Of a DNA stretch of 64,000 bases, positions 24,280-33,233 are shown in pieces (the stretch's first letter is position 1; each line of letters begins with the position of its first letter). This DNA is from JAFGNV01 sp964612485. GTDB lineage: Bacteria; Chloroflexota; Anaerolineae; 4572-78; J111. The notes under the pieces were generated by a model, which was not told the origin of the DNA, did no database searches, and saw only the letters and a list, made by a program, of their open reading frames with translations. The stretch lies in assembly GCA_964612485.1 (NCBI GenBank), contig CAZTFF010000008.1:1-64000 (forward strand), given 5' to 3'. Position numbers and translations under genes: made by a program.

Positions 24280-24358
24280 TCAGTTCTGTTTACTAGGCAG
24301 GTGATTCGGATTGTGAGCCTGTCTATTATTATGTTGAGTTGGAAGGAGAACCTTTTTC

Positions 24359-25432
24359 GTGGCAGGCCCTTTAGATGCATTGTTTGGGCTTTTTTCAGTT
24401 GACGTTGGCATCGACCTGGGAACAGCCAATACGCTGGTTTATGTTCGAGGTAAAGGCATTGTCATCAACGAGCCATCGGTGGTGGCCATTGACAAGCGAA
24501 CTAAAAAACCCCTGGCGATTGGTGTGGATGCCAAAGAAATGGTGGGGCGAACGCCCGCCAATATCGTTGCTGTACGGCCCTTGCGTGATGGCGTTATCTC
24601 GGAGTTTGAAATTACCGAGGCAATGCTGAGTTATTTTATCAAAAAAGTACACGAGCAAACCCTTATCCCCACGCCTTTTTACGCCCCCCGCGTGGTGGTG
24701 GGTATTCCCAGCGGCGTAACAGAAGTTGAAAAAAGAGCGGTCTACGACGCGGCCCGGAACGCGCGCGCCCGCGAGGCGATGATCATCGAAGAGCCGGTGG
24801 CGGCGGCCATCGGCGTTGGCTTACCCATTACCGAGCCGTTAGGCAGCATGGTGATCGACATTGGCGGCGGCACCACCGAGGTGGCCGTTTTTTCGCTGGG
24901 CGGCATTGTGGTCAGCCGCTCGATCCGCGTGGCGGGCGATGAGATGGATGAATCGATCATGAATTACGCCCGCCAGAAATATAATTTGTTGGTGGGCCAG
25001 CGCATGGCGGAGCGGGCTAAAATCACCATTGGTTCCGCCTACCCGCTTCCCGAAGAGCAAACCATTACCCTGCGCGGGCGGAATCTGATCACCGGGCTGC
25101 CGGAATCGATTGAGGTATCCAGTGTGGAAATCCGAGAAGCGCTCAATGACTCCATTTCGGTAATTGTTGACGCGGTTCGGGATACGCTGGACGAAACGCC
25201 GCCCGAATTGATCGCCGACTTGATGGAAGGCGGCATTGCGCTGGCCGGCGGCGGCGGCCTGTTGCAGGGGCTGGCCGAGCGATTGTCTGAAGAAACCCGG
25301 ATGCGGGTTTACATTGCTGATGATCCGCTTACCTGTGTGGCGCGCGGCGCGGGCCAGGTATTGGAAAGTTACGATAAATTTGCCAAGGTGTTAACATCGC
25401 TCCAGCGAGGCAGTACCAACCATCGTGTTTAA
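24359..25432 (+). CDS. mreB: Rod shape-determining protein MreB
   Basis: The protein has 357 residues, close to the family norm. MreB is an actin-like ATPase that directs side-wall synthesis of rod cells. Phosphate loops DLGTANTLVYVRGKGIV and DIGGGTTEVAVFSLGG are present, as is the adenosine motif GGGGLLQGL. The GTG start follows GAAGGAG with a 9-base spacer. mreC and mreD follow. A hairpin with a T-tract in the mreB-mreC gap suggests that mreB is made in excess of mreCD. Confidence 0.96.
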   Translation: MAGPLDALFGLFSVDVGIDLGTANTLVYVRGKGIVINEPSVVAIDKRTKKPLAIGVDAKEMVGRTPANIVAVRPLRDGVISEFEITEAMLSYFIKKVHEQTLIPTPFYAPRVVVGIPSGVTEVEKRAVYDAARNARAREAMIIEEPVAAAIGVGLPITEPLGSMVIDIGGGTTEVAVFSLGGIVVSRSIRVAGDEMDESIMNYARQKYNLLVGQRMAERAKITIGSAYPLPEEQTITLRGRNLITGLPESIEVSSVEIREALNDSISVIVDAVRDTLDETPPELIADLMEGGIALAGGGGLLQGLAERLSEETRMRVYIADDPLTCVARGAGQVLESYDKFAKVLTSLQRGSTNHRV

Positions 25433-25450
25433 ATAAAAAAGGCAACCCAG

Positions 25451-25498
25451 AATGAACAATGAACAAATATTAATTTGTTGTTTATTGTTCATTTTTTT
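25451..25498 (+). terminator. Hairpin with T-tract between mreB and mreC
   Basis: AATGAACAAT (25451-25460) pairs with ATTGTTCATT (25484-25493), with further pairing inside (AACAAA with TTTGTT), followed by TTTTT. It fits a partial terminator that sets the mreB to mreCD ratio. Confidence 0.7.
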
Positions 25499-25532
25499 AT
25501 TTTTGATGGCTTATGCCTGACGGATTTTTGTT

Positions 25533-26399
25533 ATGATCGCTTCCCGAAACCGGCAGCTTTACATTGGCATTGTTGTTGCCCTTATTTTATTGGGCTTTGT
25601 GTTAGATCGATTGGGTTACATGGAGCCGGTACGCGCCTACCTGCAAACGGTACTGGCTCCCCTGGAGCGATCGGTAACTTTGGCGGGAGAAGAAGTCAGT
25701 CAATCTTTGGCTCGAACCGAAAGTCTTCAGGCTTTGCAATCCAGAAACGCCGAGTTGGAAGCCCGCAATAACGAGTTGATGGTTGAAAATGTCCGGCTGC
25801 GGGAAGTTGAACGGGAAAACGAACTTCTCCGCCAGCTCCTCAATTACAGCCGCAGCAATCCTCAATTTATCTACCAACCCACTACCGTCAAAGGGCGCAG
25901 TGTGGGGCGCGATCCATCCAACCTGCTTCACTACGTTTATACCGATGTGGGCATCCGCGACGGCGTCGCCAGAAATATGCCGGTGGTGACGGAACGGGGG
26001 CTGGTAGGCCGGGTTACTGCCGTGGGGCCAAACTCGGCGCAGGTGTTGATGCTGATCGACCCCGCCAGCGCGGTGAACGCGATTGTGCAAAACAGCCGGG
26101 CCACCGGCATTGTCCGGGGCAATATCGACGGAACCTTATTGATGGAACGGATCTCGCAAAATGCAACGGTCAATCCCGGCGATATTGTGCTGACTTCCGG
26201 CCTGGGCGGCAACTTCCCCGATAAATTGGTCATCGGCCAGGTGACGGAGATGACTCAGCGGGATCAGGATATGTTCCAAACGGCGCGCATCCGGCCTACG
26301 GTTGATTTTGGGAAATTGGAAACCATGCTGGTGATTATCTCGTTTGAGCCGGTTGATTTTGAAGCCGAGATTTTAGAAACGCAAGAGGACGACGAATAA
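25533..26399 (+). CDS. mreC: Rod shape-determining protein MreC
   Basis: The protein has 288 residues. Residues 7-26 are a membrane helix, 60-105 a coiled coil (heptads of ELEARNNELMVENVRL), and 110-270 the MreC beta-barrel pair with DxGIRDGVARNMPVVTERGLVGRV and GDIVLTSGLGGNFPDKLVIG. MreC links MreB to the cell-wall synthases outside the membrane. Its stop shares one base with the mreD start (TAATG). Confidence 0.93.
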   Translation: MIASRNRQLYIGIVVALILLGFVLDRLGYMEPVRAYLQTVLAPLERSVTLAGEEVSQSLARTESLQALQSRNAELEARNNELMVENVRLREVERENELLRQLLNYSRSNPQFIYQPTTVKGRSVGRDPSNLLHYVYTDVGIRDGVARNMPVVTERGLVGRVTAVGPNSAQVLMLIDPASAVNAIVQNSRATGIVRGNIDGTLLMERISQNATVNPGDIVLTSGLGGNFPDKLVIGQVTEMTQRDQDMFQTARIRPTVDFGKLETMLVIISFEPVDFEAEILETQEDDE

Positions 26400-26899
26400 T
26401 GTCAACCCTGATTCCTCTGCTCGTTCTGTTTGGGGCTGTTTTTTTGCAGGTCACGTTATCGCCCTTTGTAAAGATCAGCGGGGTTCATCCTGATCTGGTT
26501 CTGGTCCTGGTCATAGGCTGGGTTACGCTGCGCGGACTCGATGAGGGGCTTTTTTGGGCCATCGCCGGCGGGCTGAGTTTGGATTTTTTCTCCGGCGCGC
26601 CGTTTGGTGTCTTTACGCTGGCAATGGTGATAGTGGCGCTGATTACCGGCCTGTTTCACGGCCGTATTTTTGGCAGCAGCATCATTTTGCCGGTGAGCCT
26701 GACGGTTCCTTTGAGCTTCTTGTTCAACGGCCTGGTGCTATTACTGTTGATGGTGCTGGGTCGTCCGATGGATTGGGGCGTGGCGTTTTTCGATATTCTT
26801 GTGCCGGTGGCCATTTTTAACACCATGGTGATGATGTTACTTTTCCCCCTGTTGTATCTCCTCAACCGGGTATTGACCCCCCAACAACTTTCATTCTGA
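26399..26899 (+). CDS. mreD: Rod shape-determining protein MreD
   Basis: The protein has 166 residues, with five to six membrane helices covering nearly the whole length. HPDLVLVLVIGWVTLRG and GGLSLDFFSGAPFGVFTL are typical MreD blocks. It starts on the mreC stop, so the two are co-translated. The mre set ends here; no rodA or pbp2 gene follows, since the next gene is convergent. Confidence 0.9.
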   Translation: MSTLIPLLVLFGAVFLQVTLSPFVKISGVHPDLVLVLVIGWVTLRGLDEGLFWAIAGGLSLDFFSGAPFGVFTLAMVIVALITGLFHGRIFGSSIILPVSLTVPLSFLFNGLVLLLLMVLGRPMDWGVAFFDILVPVAIFNTMVMMLLFPLLYLLNRVLTPQQLSF

Positions 26900-26979
26900 T
26901 ATCTTCGACGGGTTGAATTTCAAATCATTCGCTGCCGTATCAAATTGAAAGCCGTCTACCGGTCCAATCGGTGTACCGG

Positions 26980-27822
26980 TTATTTGCCGTTGATCGACTT
27001 CAAGAGACCTGCCGGCGACAGGTTCAGTTCGGCGGCCAGTTGTTGTTGGAAGGCTTCATCTTCAAAATCAAAACACTGGCCGTTTTTTTCGGCTCCAAAA
27101 TGGCTGGACAGCCATAAAATGGCCCGCGCCGGTTCGCCGGGGGTGCGAAGCTGTCCCTCATCGTAAAACGATTGGAACAGGTTGGTTTTGGGAAAGAGGT
27201 CGGTGGGAGTTTCCCGGATGTCGGCTTGCATTTGGGTGTCAACCGTGCCGGGCCGAAAGGTTGTTACCTGGATGCCGGTTCCGGCCACTTCAGCCGCCAG
27301 CGTGCCGCTAAAGCGTTCCAGCGCGGCTTTGCTGGCATTGTAGGCGCTGGTTCCTTCCAAATTTGTGTCGGCCACGCCGGATGAAACGTTGATGATGCGC
27401 CCGCTGCCCCGGTCGAGCATATGCGGCAGCACCGCGCGCGCGCAAAAGTAAGGGCCTAACACGTTGGTGGCAATCAATTTTTGCCAAGCCAGCGGAGAGG
27501 TTTCCCATACTTTGCCGATGGGGTGAATAAGCGCCGCATTGTTGACCAAGATGTCAATTTTGCCAAAGGCGCGCATGGTCAACACCAGCAAATGGTCTAC
27601 TTCGGCGGGATCGCTCACATCGGTGGGAATGGCTAAAGCCTGGCCGCTGCTTTGCTGATATTTGATTTCATCAACAACACTGTTCACCTGATCAGCTGAG
27701 CGCGCCGCCAGAACAACGGACGCGCCTGCCTGGGCCAGGGCCAGGGCGGTGGCGCGCCCAATCCCCCGACCCGCGCCGGTAACAATGGCGACCCGGTCTT
27801 CGAGTAAGTTGGCGTAATTCAT
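26980..27822 (-). CDS. Short-chain dehydrogenase/reductase
   Basis: The protein has 280 residues. It has a classical SDR fold: cofactor loop TGAGRGIG (16-23), NNAALIHPIG for the NNAG motif, INVSSG with the catalytic Ser, and YNASK with the Tyr and Lys. The substrate cannot be read from sequence. An AGGAG lies 12 bases before the ATG, with AAGAGA closer in. It converges on mreD and is probably expressed alone. Confidence 0.85.
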   Translation of the reverse strand: MNYANLLEDRVAIVTGAGRGIGRATALALAQAGASVVLAARSADQVNSVVDEIKYQQSSGQALAIPTDVSDPAEVDHLLVLTMRAFGKIDILVNNAALIHPIGKVWETSPLAWQKLIATNVLGPYFCARAVLPHMLDRGSGRIINVSSGVADTNLEGTSAYNASKAALERFSGTLAAEVAGTGIQVTTFRPGTVDTQMQADIRETPTDLFPKTNLFQSFYDEGQLRTPGEPARAILWLSSHFGAEKNGQCFDFEDEAFQQQLAAELNLSPAGLLKSINGK

Positions 27823-27893
27823 TCTCTTCTTTTCTCCTCACACTTTGGCACGATTGGCCCAATAACGGCACCAATCCGGGTGGTACGAATAAA

Positions 27894-27925
27894 GTAAAAA
27901 GCGAAAGCCGTCAGGGCGTTCGCTT
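27894..27925 (-). terminator. Terminator of the subtilase gene
   Basis: AAGCGAA and TTCGCTT, extended by GCC/GGC, pair around GTCA. On the minus strand the stem runs into TTTTTACTTT. It lies between the subtilase gene and the SDR gene. Confidence 0.7.
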
Positions 27926-28023
27926 AAGCAATTCCAACAGTGGCATCACTTGTTTGGGTATCAATTATTCAGTTATTATTATACTTGAAGGCGGTATTGA
28001 TACAAATTGGAAGTTGTTCACTA

Positions 28024-30078
28024 TCATTTCTGCCGCATCATAACAACGCCGATCACAATGAGCAGGAACAACAGCCCCGCCAGGCAGGTCATGCACAGGC
28101 CCAGGATGACCAACACGCGGATCATATCACCGCCATCCTGGCTGTCGCCGGGCGCGGTCTGGCCGCCGGTTTCGCCGCCCAGATCAGGTTGGCCGGGAAG
28201 ACCGGCCGCTGCTTCGGGCGGACGGGGGGTGGAGGTGGGTTTGATGTCAACTTCCGGGGCCGGGGTGGGCGGCTCTTCCGGTTGAACGACGGTTTCGGGC
28301 ACTTCACCGAGTGTAAGGCGGCCCACGCCAAAGGCGTTGTCTGGGCCGGAAGTGCCCAGGTCTATGGCCCGCTGTTCCAAAAAATCGGCCAATTCTGTGG
28401 GAGAAAGTTCGGGCATCGCCTCCAGTAAAAGCGCGGCAGCGCCGGCCACGTGGGGCGTTGCCGCCGAGGTTCCGTCAAATGCTTCTGGGGCGTAAGAGCG
28501 GCTGTCAACCACCGACGGGGCGGAAAGATCGGGTTTGATACGGCCATCGGTGGTGGGGCCTTGTGAGCTGTAGGCCTCGAGTACATCATCGGCCCAATTG
28601 ACCGCGCCCACCGCAAAAGCGCCTTGCGCGTCGGCGGGGCTGCTGAGGCTGTGTTCGGCTACCACGTAATCGGGGTGCATCAATCCGCCGTGGACAAAGA
28701 GGTCAAAAGTGGCATTGCCCCGGGCCAGGCCATCGTAATTTTCTATGGCCAGCAGGTAAATTTCATTATCTTCAAAATTGTAGAAAAAGCCTTCTACCGG
28801 CAGGTTGCCCGCTTCACCCGCTTGCGGTTCTTCAGATTTGCCCAGCACATTGCCGTTCTGGTCCATCAAAATCAGTTCGTAATCTTGATCCACGGCCTGC
28901 CAGTTATCCCAACTGAGGATAATTTGAGTTTCCACTTCCGGGCCAAAAGGGATAAAGGGCAGCACCTCCGTATCCGGGAAAAACTCGTGGATGTTGTTGC
29001 CGTCGCTGTCGGAAAATTGGCCGCGCCAGTGGACATCGGCCTCGTTGCCGGCGGCGTTGACCCAGAAAATGCCTTCGCTCGCAGCCCAATCGACCAGCTC
29101 GGCGGCAAAGCCGGTGCCGTCTAGGGGCGACAACCCATTGCTGCCGGTGGAGTTGGAAATAATGTCCACTTCTTGCCCAATCAGCCATTCCACGGCCTGC
29201 CCCAGGGCCACATCGGTGCCGTCGTAGTAGGCCAGGTAGAGGTCCGCGCCGGGCGCCATTTCATGCACAATTTCGGCGCAGGCGGTGCCGTGAACTTCCC
29301 GGTCGAACATAAATTCATCGCCAAAAGCGGCCACGGTGACATTCTCCGGCAGTTCGGTGCCAAGCAGGGCTTCGTAGCCGCCAAAGCCCAGATCCAGCAC
29401 GCCCACTTTGACGCCCTGGCCGGTTAGCCCCTGCGCCTGCCACTCGTCCGCTTCGGTGACGTCAACGCCCTGGCCCAGAATGCGGTCGTCCTGCTTGGGC
29501 GTGGCTTTTTGCGGCACTTCCAGCCGGATGACGTGTTCCAGGTTCGACAGGCGCTGCACGATCAACTCCGGTTCTTCGACCTGGATTTGCTCTTCGATGA
29601 GCGATACAGGAATGGCAATATTGATCTTGTTGGCAAAACTGCCTTTGATGAGGACGCCTTCGGCTTCCAGTTCGGCTTCCAGGGGCGCGGTCTCTTCGGT
29701 ATCCAGCACCAGGGTCATTTCGATCTCGTCATTTTGATTCAAAATGCCGCGCTGCCGGGCCAGAGCCACGGCGGCTTCCGGGCCGCCCCGGGTGTAGGCC
29801 AGGTAAAAATCTTTGTAAGTGGTGCCCAGTTTTGGGTCTCGCAGAATATCGGCCAGTTCCGGGTAATCGGCCTCGATCTCGGCGGCAATTTCTTCCAGCG
29901 AGGCGGGCGCTTCCACCTCAACCTCAGGAATTGTGAAAGCCACTTCCGGTGTGGGAGAGGGGGCGGACAAACCGGGAATGCTCCCGCCTTGCGAGAGGGC
30001 GTAACTCAGCACGCCGATACCGAGTAGCAATACGATTCCGGCAACCACAGCAATGATGATCAAATGTTGTTTTTTCAT
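28024..30078 (-). CDS. Membrane-anchored subtilisin-like serine protease
   Basis: The protein has 684 residues from the ATG at 30076-30078, which has AAGGAG 9 bases upstream; the open frame to 30162 is unsupported. Residues 5-28 are an N-terminal membrane helix. A prodomain-like region (about 55-190) precedes the S8 domain with Asp229 (VGVLDLGF), His263 (VHGTACAE), oxyanion Asn345 (NAAGN) and Ser538 (DGTSAATPH). About 130 residues are inserted between the Asn and the return to the core (GAFAVGAV), probably a beta domain. A Pro/Thr-rich linker leads to a second membrane helix (about 655-680) ending MMRQK. The protease domain is thus held outside by both ends. Its substrate is unknown. Confidence 0.85.
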   Translation of the reverse strand: MKKQHLIIIAVVAGIVLLLGIGVLSYALSQGGSIPGLSAPSPTPEVAFTIPEVEVEAPASLEEIAAEIEADYPELADILRDPKLGTTYKDFYLAYTRGGPEAAVALARQRGILNQNDEIEMTLVLDTEETAPLEAELEAEGVLIKGSFANKINIAIPVSLIEEQIQVEEPELIVQRLSNLEHVIRLEVPQKATPKQDDRILGQGVDVTEADEWQAQGLTGQGVKVGVLDLGFGGYEALLGTELPENVTVAAFGDEFMFDREVHGTACAEIVHEMAPGADLYLAYYDGTDVALGQAVEWLIGQEVDIISNSTGSNGLSPLDGTGFAAELVDWAASEGIFWVNAAGNEADVHWRGQFSDSDGNNIHEFFPDTEVLPFIPFGPEVETQIILSWDNWQAVDQDYELILMDQNGNVLGKSEEPQAGEAGNLPVEGFFYNFEDNEIYLLAIENYDGLARGNATFDLFVHGGLMHPDYVVAEHSLSSPADAQGAFAVGAVNWADDVLEAYSSQGPTTDGRIKPDLSAPSVVDSRSYAPEAFDGTSAATPHVAGAAALLLEAMPELSPTELADFLEQRAIDLGTSGPDNAFGVGRLTLGEVPETVVQPEEPPTPAPEVDIKPTSTPRPPEAAAGLPGQPDLGGETGGQTAPGDSQDGGDMIRVLVILGLCMTCLAGLLFLLIVIGVVMMRQK

Positions 30079-30252
30079 TTGCAGCATCTCCTTGTATTTT
30101 TCGTCATAATGTAATTTTGTTTCTCCCAGTTTCAGAGTGTACCCCGTCAGGGAATTTACCACAGAGGACGCTGTTCGCAGAGATTTGGCGTGATGAGTTT
30201 TTTCGCTGCGAACTCAGCGGTTTCAGCGGTAAATTTGTCGCAATAGGTTGAG

Positions 30253-32949
30253 TTATATCTCATCCTTTCGCCGGATGAGCCAGAGGGTCAGGCTGCTCCA
30301 CACCAGCAGGTGAACCCACAGAAAGATCCAGCGCGAGAGCAGGCCCAGGGCGTTGTGGCTGTAATTCAGATATAGATTGGCTGTGGTAGGCGCTTCTTCC
30401 ACTACCTTTTGCACGCCCCGGCCCAGGTCAACCTCCCGCTCAACCCGCACCCGGCCCAGGTTGTTGAGATCCTCCATCCCGGTGCTGGACCCCAACGCCT
30501 CCAGCGACCAGCGGGTGATGGTCAGGTACGACAGCGGGCGGGTCAGCGGTGAGAGTTCAAAAATAGCGCCGGAAAAGACAATTTGGATAAACAGGGTGAT
30601 CAACACCAGGTAAACCACCATATTCCGCGAGGTCGCCAACGCCGAAATGAACAGCCCCAGGGCCACGCTGGCCAGCGCGGTAAAGACCAGGGTAAAATAA
30701 TATTCCAGCGGCGCCCAGATAACGGCTCCGCCGCCGGGAAAATCAACGCCCAGGGCCAAAATGATCAACAGCAGCAAACATTGCAGCAGCGTGAAAACGG
30801 CCAGCACCGCAAATTTGGAAGCAAAATAGGGAAAGATACGCAGGTTGATCATTCGCTCCCGGCGGTAGATGGCTTCTTCTTTGATGATCTCGTAGGCAGC
30901 GGCGAAGATACCCAAGAGATTGGCCGAGAGGGCCAGCATAAAGAGCAGTGTTTGGGCTTTGTCCACGATGGTGTAAATGCCTTCGGTGTCCAGGATGGCC
31001 GCAATGTCAGCGGTGCTGTGGCCCACCAGCGCGGCGCTGTTGCTGATGAGCAGCAGGAACAGCGCGATCACGGGCATCACCGCCAGCAGCACCCCCAGGC
31101 TCAATGTATCGTGCCGGATGAGGGCCATATAGCGCCGGGCCAGCACGCCAAATTGTTTGATCTGCTGGCCCAGGCTGACGTCTGCCGCGCCGGCCGTTTC
31201 AGTGATGGGGCGGGCCACCTCGCCGGTTTGGCGGTTGGCTACGTAGCTCTGGTAGGTGTCGGATTTGCGATAGCGGGCGGCCCACAGCGGCCCGGCCAGC
31301 ACCGGCCCGGTCAATTCCGGCGAGGTCTGCCCGTTCACTGTTTCCTCATACTCCGCTTTGATGGTGGTGGGCACGGCGGGATCGTTGTTGGCGGTAAAGG
31401 TTTGGGACAGGCGGGTGTAAATATCGGAAAAGTCATTGACGTTAAAAAAGCCGGTGGCTTTTTCGGGCGGGCCAAAGTAGGCCAGTTCGCCGCCCCGGGC
31501 CATAAAGGCTACTTGATCGCAGTTGTTGGTAATATTGATGGTGGCGTGGGTCACTAAAACGATGGTACGGCCCTCGTCGGCCAGTTGGCGCAGGGTGTCC
31601 ATCATCAACTTTTCCAGGCCGGGGTCCAGGCCGGAGGTCGGTTCGTCTAAAAAGAAGATCCACGGCTCGGCCAGCAATTCGGCGGCAATGCTCACCCGCT
31701 TGCGCTGCCCGCCGCTGAGATTGCGGATCAACGTATCGGCCTGCCCGGTCAGCCCTACCTTGGCCAGCACCTCCTGGATGTGTTCCTCAATTTCCGGGGC
31801 CGTGGCATCGGGCAGCCGAATTTGGGCGGCGTAGGTGAGGGCCTGTTTCACTTCAAGCCCCTGGTGAATGATGTCGTCCTGGGGCACGTAGCCCATCATA
31901 TTGCGGTAAAGATTAAAATTTTGGTACAGGTTATCGCCGTTGACCAGCACGGTGCCGGCAGTGGCCGGGCTGAGGCCGTTGAGCGCTTTCAGCAGCGTAC
32001 TTTTGCCGGTGCCGCTGCCGCCCACCAGGGCCACAAACTCGCGGGGGTTGATGACCAAATCCAGATTGTGCAATACCTTGATGGAGTTTTGGGAGTCTCG
32101 GCGGCCAAAAAGATGGGTGGCATAGAATGTCTTTTCCAGGCCCACCGCCTCCAGCCGAAAATTTCGTTCGGCGGAAAAGGGGGCAAAGGTGCCGCTGCCC
32201 CGGTAAACCAGGTTGAAAGGACCAATCTGGATCACATCGCCCCGTTCCAGGGGGCGTCCTTCTCGCAGCGGGCGGCCGTTGAGAAAAGTGCCGTTGTTGC
32301 TGCTCAAATCCTGAATGGTGTAGCGATACGAGACACTGTCCGCCCCGCCAGATGGCGCGCCTTCTTCATCTCGTTTAAACACGCGGGCGTGATTCCAGCT
32401 TACCGCCGGGTGGTCCAGGGTGATGGCGGCATCGGGGTTGCGGCCAATGTAAGAAACAGGGTCGGTCAGCTCAAACAGGCCGGAAATATCAACGGTTTCC
32501 ACTTCGGTAAAGAGAGAAGGGGCCACGTAGGTTAACCGGGCCGAATTGCCCAGGCCATCGCTAAAGCGGATGATGTCGTTATTGGCCAGTAGATAGGGTT
32601 TGCCCGGTTCCAGCCGCTGTCCCTTTACGTAGGTTCCGTTGGTGCTGTTGAGGTCGGTGATGGTGTGGCCGTTGCGGGTCAGCTCAATTTTGGCGTGCTC
32701 CCCGGAAACAATGGGCGATAGCACCTGGATCATATTGCTGCTGCGCCGCCCCAAGGTGGTAACGGCCTTGGATAGAAATTCTTCGCGGGTTTCCTGGCCG
32801 GAAAGTTGGATCACAAACTTGGCCAGCGAACCCCCGTGAACGGTTGAAATGGCTTCGCCCAGCGGCGCGCCGCAGTTGGTGCAAAAAGCCGCATCGGGCC
32901 GGGAAAGTTGTTTGCCGCAGTGCGGGCAATTCTTGGTCGCATCGGTCAT
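30253..32949 (-). CDS. Double-FHA ABC transporter, ATPase fused to permease
   Basis: The protein has 898 residues. A zinc ribbon has Cys8, 11, 23 and 26. Two FHA domains (about 62-135 with GRRSSNM, NSTNGTYV; about 165-250 with GRNPDAA, SSNNGTFLNG) bind phosphothreonine. The ABC ATPase (about 270-500) has Walker A GGSGTGKST near 308-316, signature LSGGQRKR and Walker B WIFFLDEPTSGLDP. The ABC2-type permease (about 620-898) has six helices. This is the ABCG-like half-transporter layout; it probably dimerises and exports a lipid or small molecule. The FHA domains suggest control by a Ser/Thr kinase, such as the one at 2690-4612. Confidence 0.9.
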   Translation of the reverse strand: MTDATKNCPHCGKQLSRPDAAFCTNCGAPLGEAISTVHGGSLAKFVIQLSGQETREEFLSKAVTTLGRRSSNMIQVLSPIVSGEHAKIELTRNGHTITDLNSTNGTYVKGQRLEPGKPYLLANNDIIRFSDGLGNSARLTYVAPSLFTEVETVDISGLFELTDPVSYIGRNPDAAITLDHPAVSWNHARVFKRDEEGAPSGGADSVSYRYTIQDLSSNNGTFLNGRPLREGRPLERGDVIQIGPFNLVYRGSGTFAPFSAERNFRLEAVGLEKTFYATHLFGRRDSQNSIKVLHNLDLVINPREFVALVGGSGTGKSTLLKALNGLSPATAGTVLVNGDNLYQNFNLYRNMMGYVPQDDIIHQGLEVKQALTYAAQIRLPDATAPEIEEHIQEVLAKVGLTGQADTLIRNLSGGQRKRVSIAAELLAEPWIFFLDEPTSGLDPGLEKLMMDTLRQLADEGRTIVLVTHATINITNNCDQVAFMARGGELAYFGPPEKATGFFNVNDFSDIYTRLSQTFTANNDPAVPTTIKAEYEETVNGQTSPELTGPVLAGPLWAARYRKSDTYQSYVANRQTGEVARPITETAGAADVSLGQQIKQFGVLARRYMALIRHDTLSLGVLLAVMPVIALFLLLISNSAALVGHSTADIAAILDTEGIYTIVDKAQTLLFMLALSANLLGIFAAAYEIIKEEAIYRRERMINLRIFPYFASKFAVLAVFTLLQCLLLLIILALGVDFPGGGAVIWAPLEYYFTLVFTALASVALGLFISALATSRNMVVYLVLITLFIQIVFSGAIFELSPLTRPLSYLTITRWSLEALGSSTGMEDLNNLGRVRVEREVDLGRGVQKVVEEAPTTANLYLNYSHNALGLLSRWIFLWVHLLVWSSLTLWLIRRKDEI

Positions 32950-32992
32950 ATTTTACCTGCCGGATTTTGTGAAATTGAGAGAGGTCTGTATT

Positions 32993-33022
32993 ATTCTATC
33001 ATCAAGTAGAGAAATCCGTCAA
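32993..33022 (-). promoter_or_regulatory. Promoter of the FHA-ABC gene
   Basis: On the minus strand TTGACG (33022-33017), an 18-base spacer and TAGAAT (32998-32993) lie about 45 bases before the ATG. Confidence 0.6.
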
Positions 33023-33072
33023 TAGAAACTGAAAATTTGTTTTGAATTAGGACAAATACTCTATTGAGATAA

Positions 33073-33101
33073 TTGACCGATTCCGGTAATCTTAATATAG
33101 T
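33073..33101 (+). promoter_or_regulatory. Promoter of the GAF/PAS kinase operon
   Basis: TTGACC (33073-33078), a 17-base spacer and TATAGT (33096-33101) point to the kinase gene at 33234, leaving a leader of about 125 bases with no gene in it. Confidence 0.65.
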
Positions 33102-33233
33102 TAAACGACGCCAACATTAACAATCTTGACTGCACAGCAGGGGCGGCTATTAGGTCCCATACCCCCTAATTGTTCTGTATCTTGATTTTATCGCAGATAT
33201 GGATGTGCAGGGGGTTTTTATTTTTGGAGCGCC

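Noticed and set aside
30583..31557. 324-residue open frame opposite the FHA-ABC gene
   Set aside because: It is rich in Gln, Gly and His in the way mirror frames of high-GC genes are, and has no family match.
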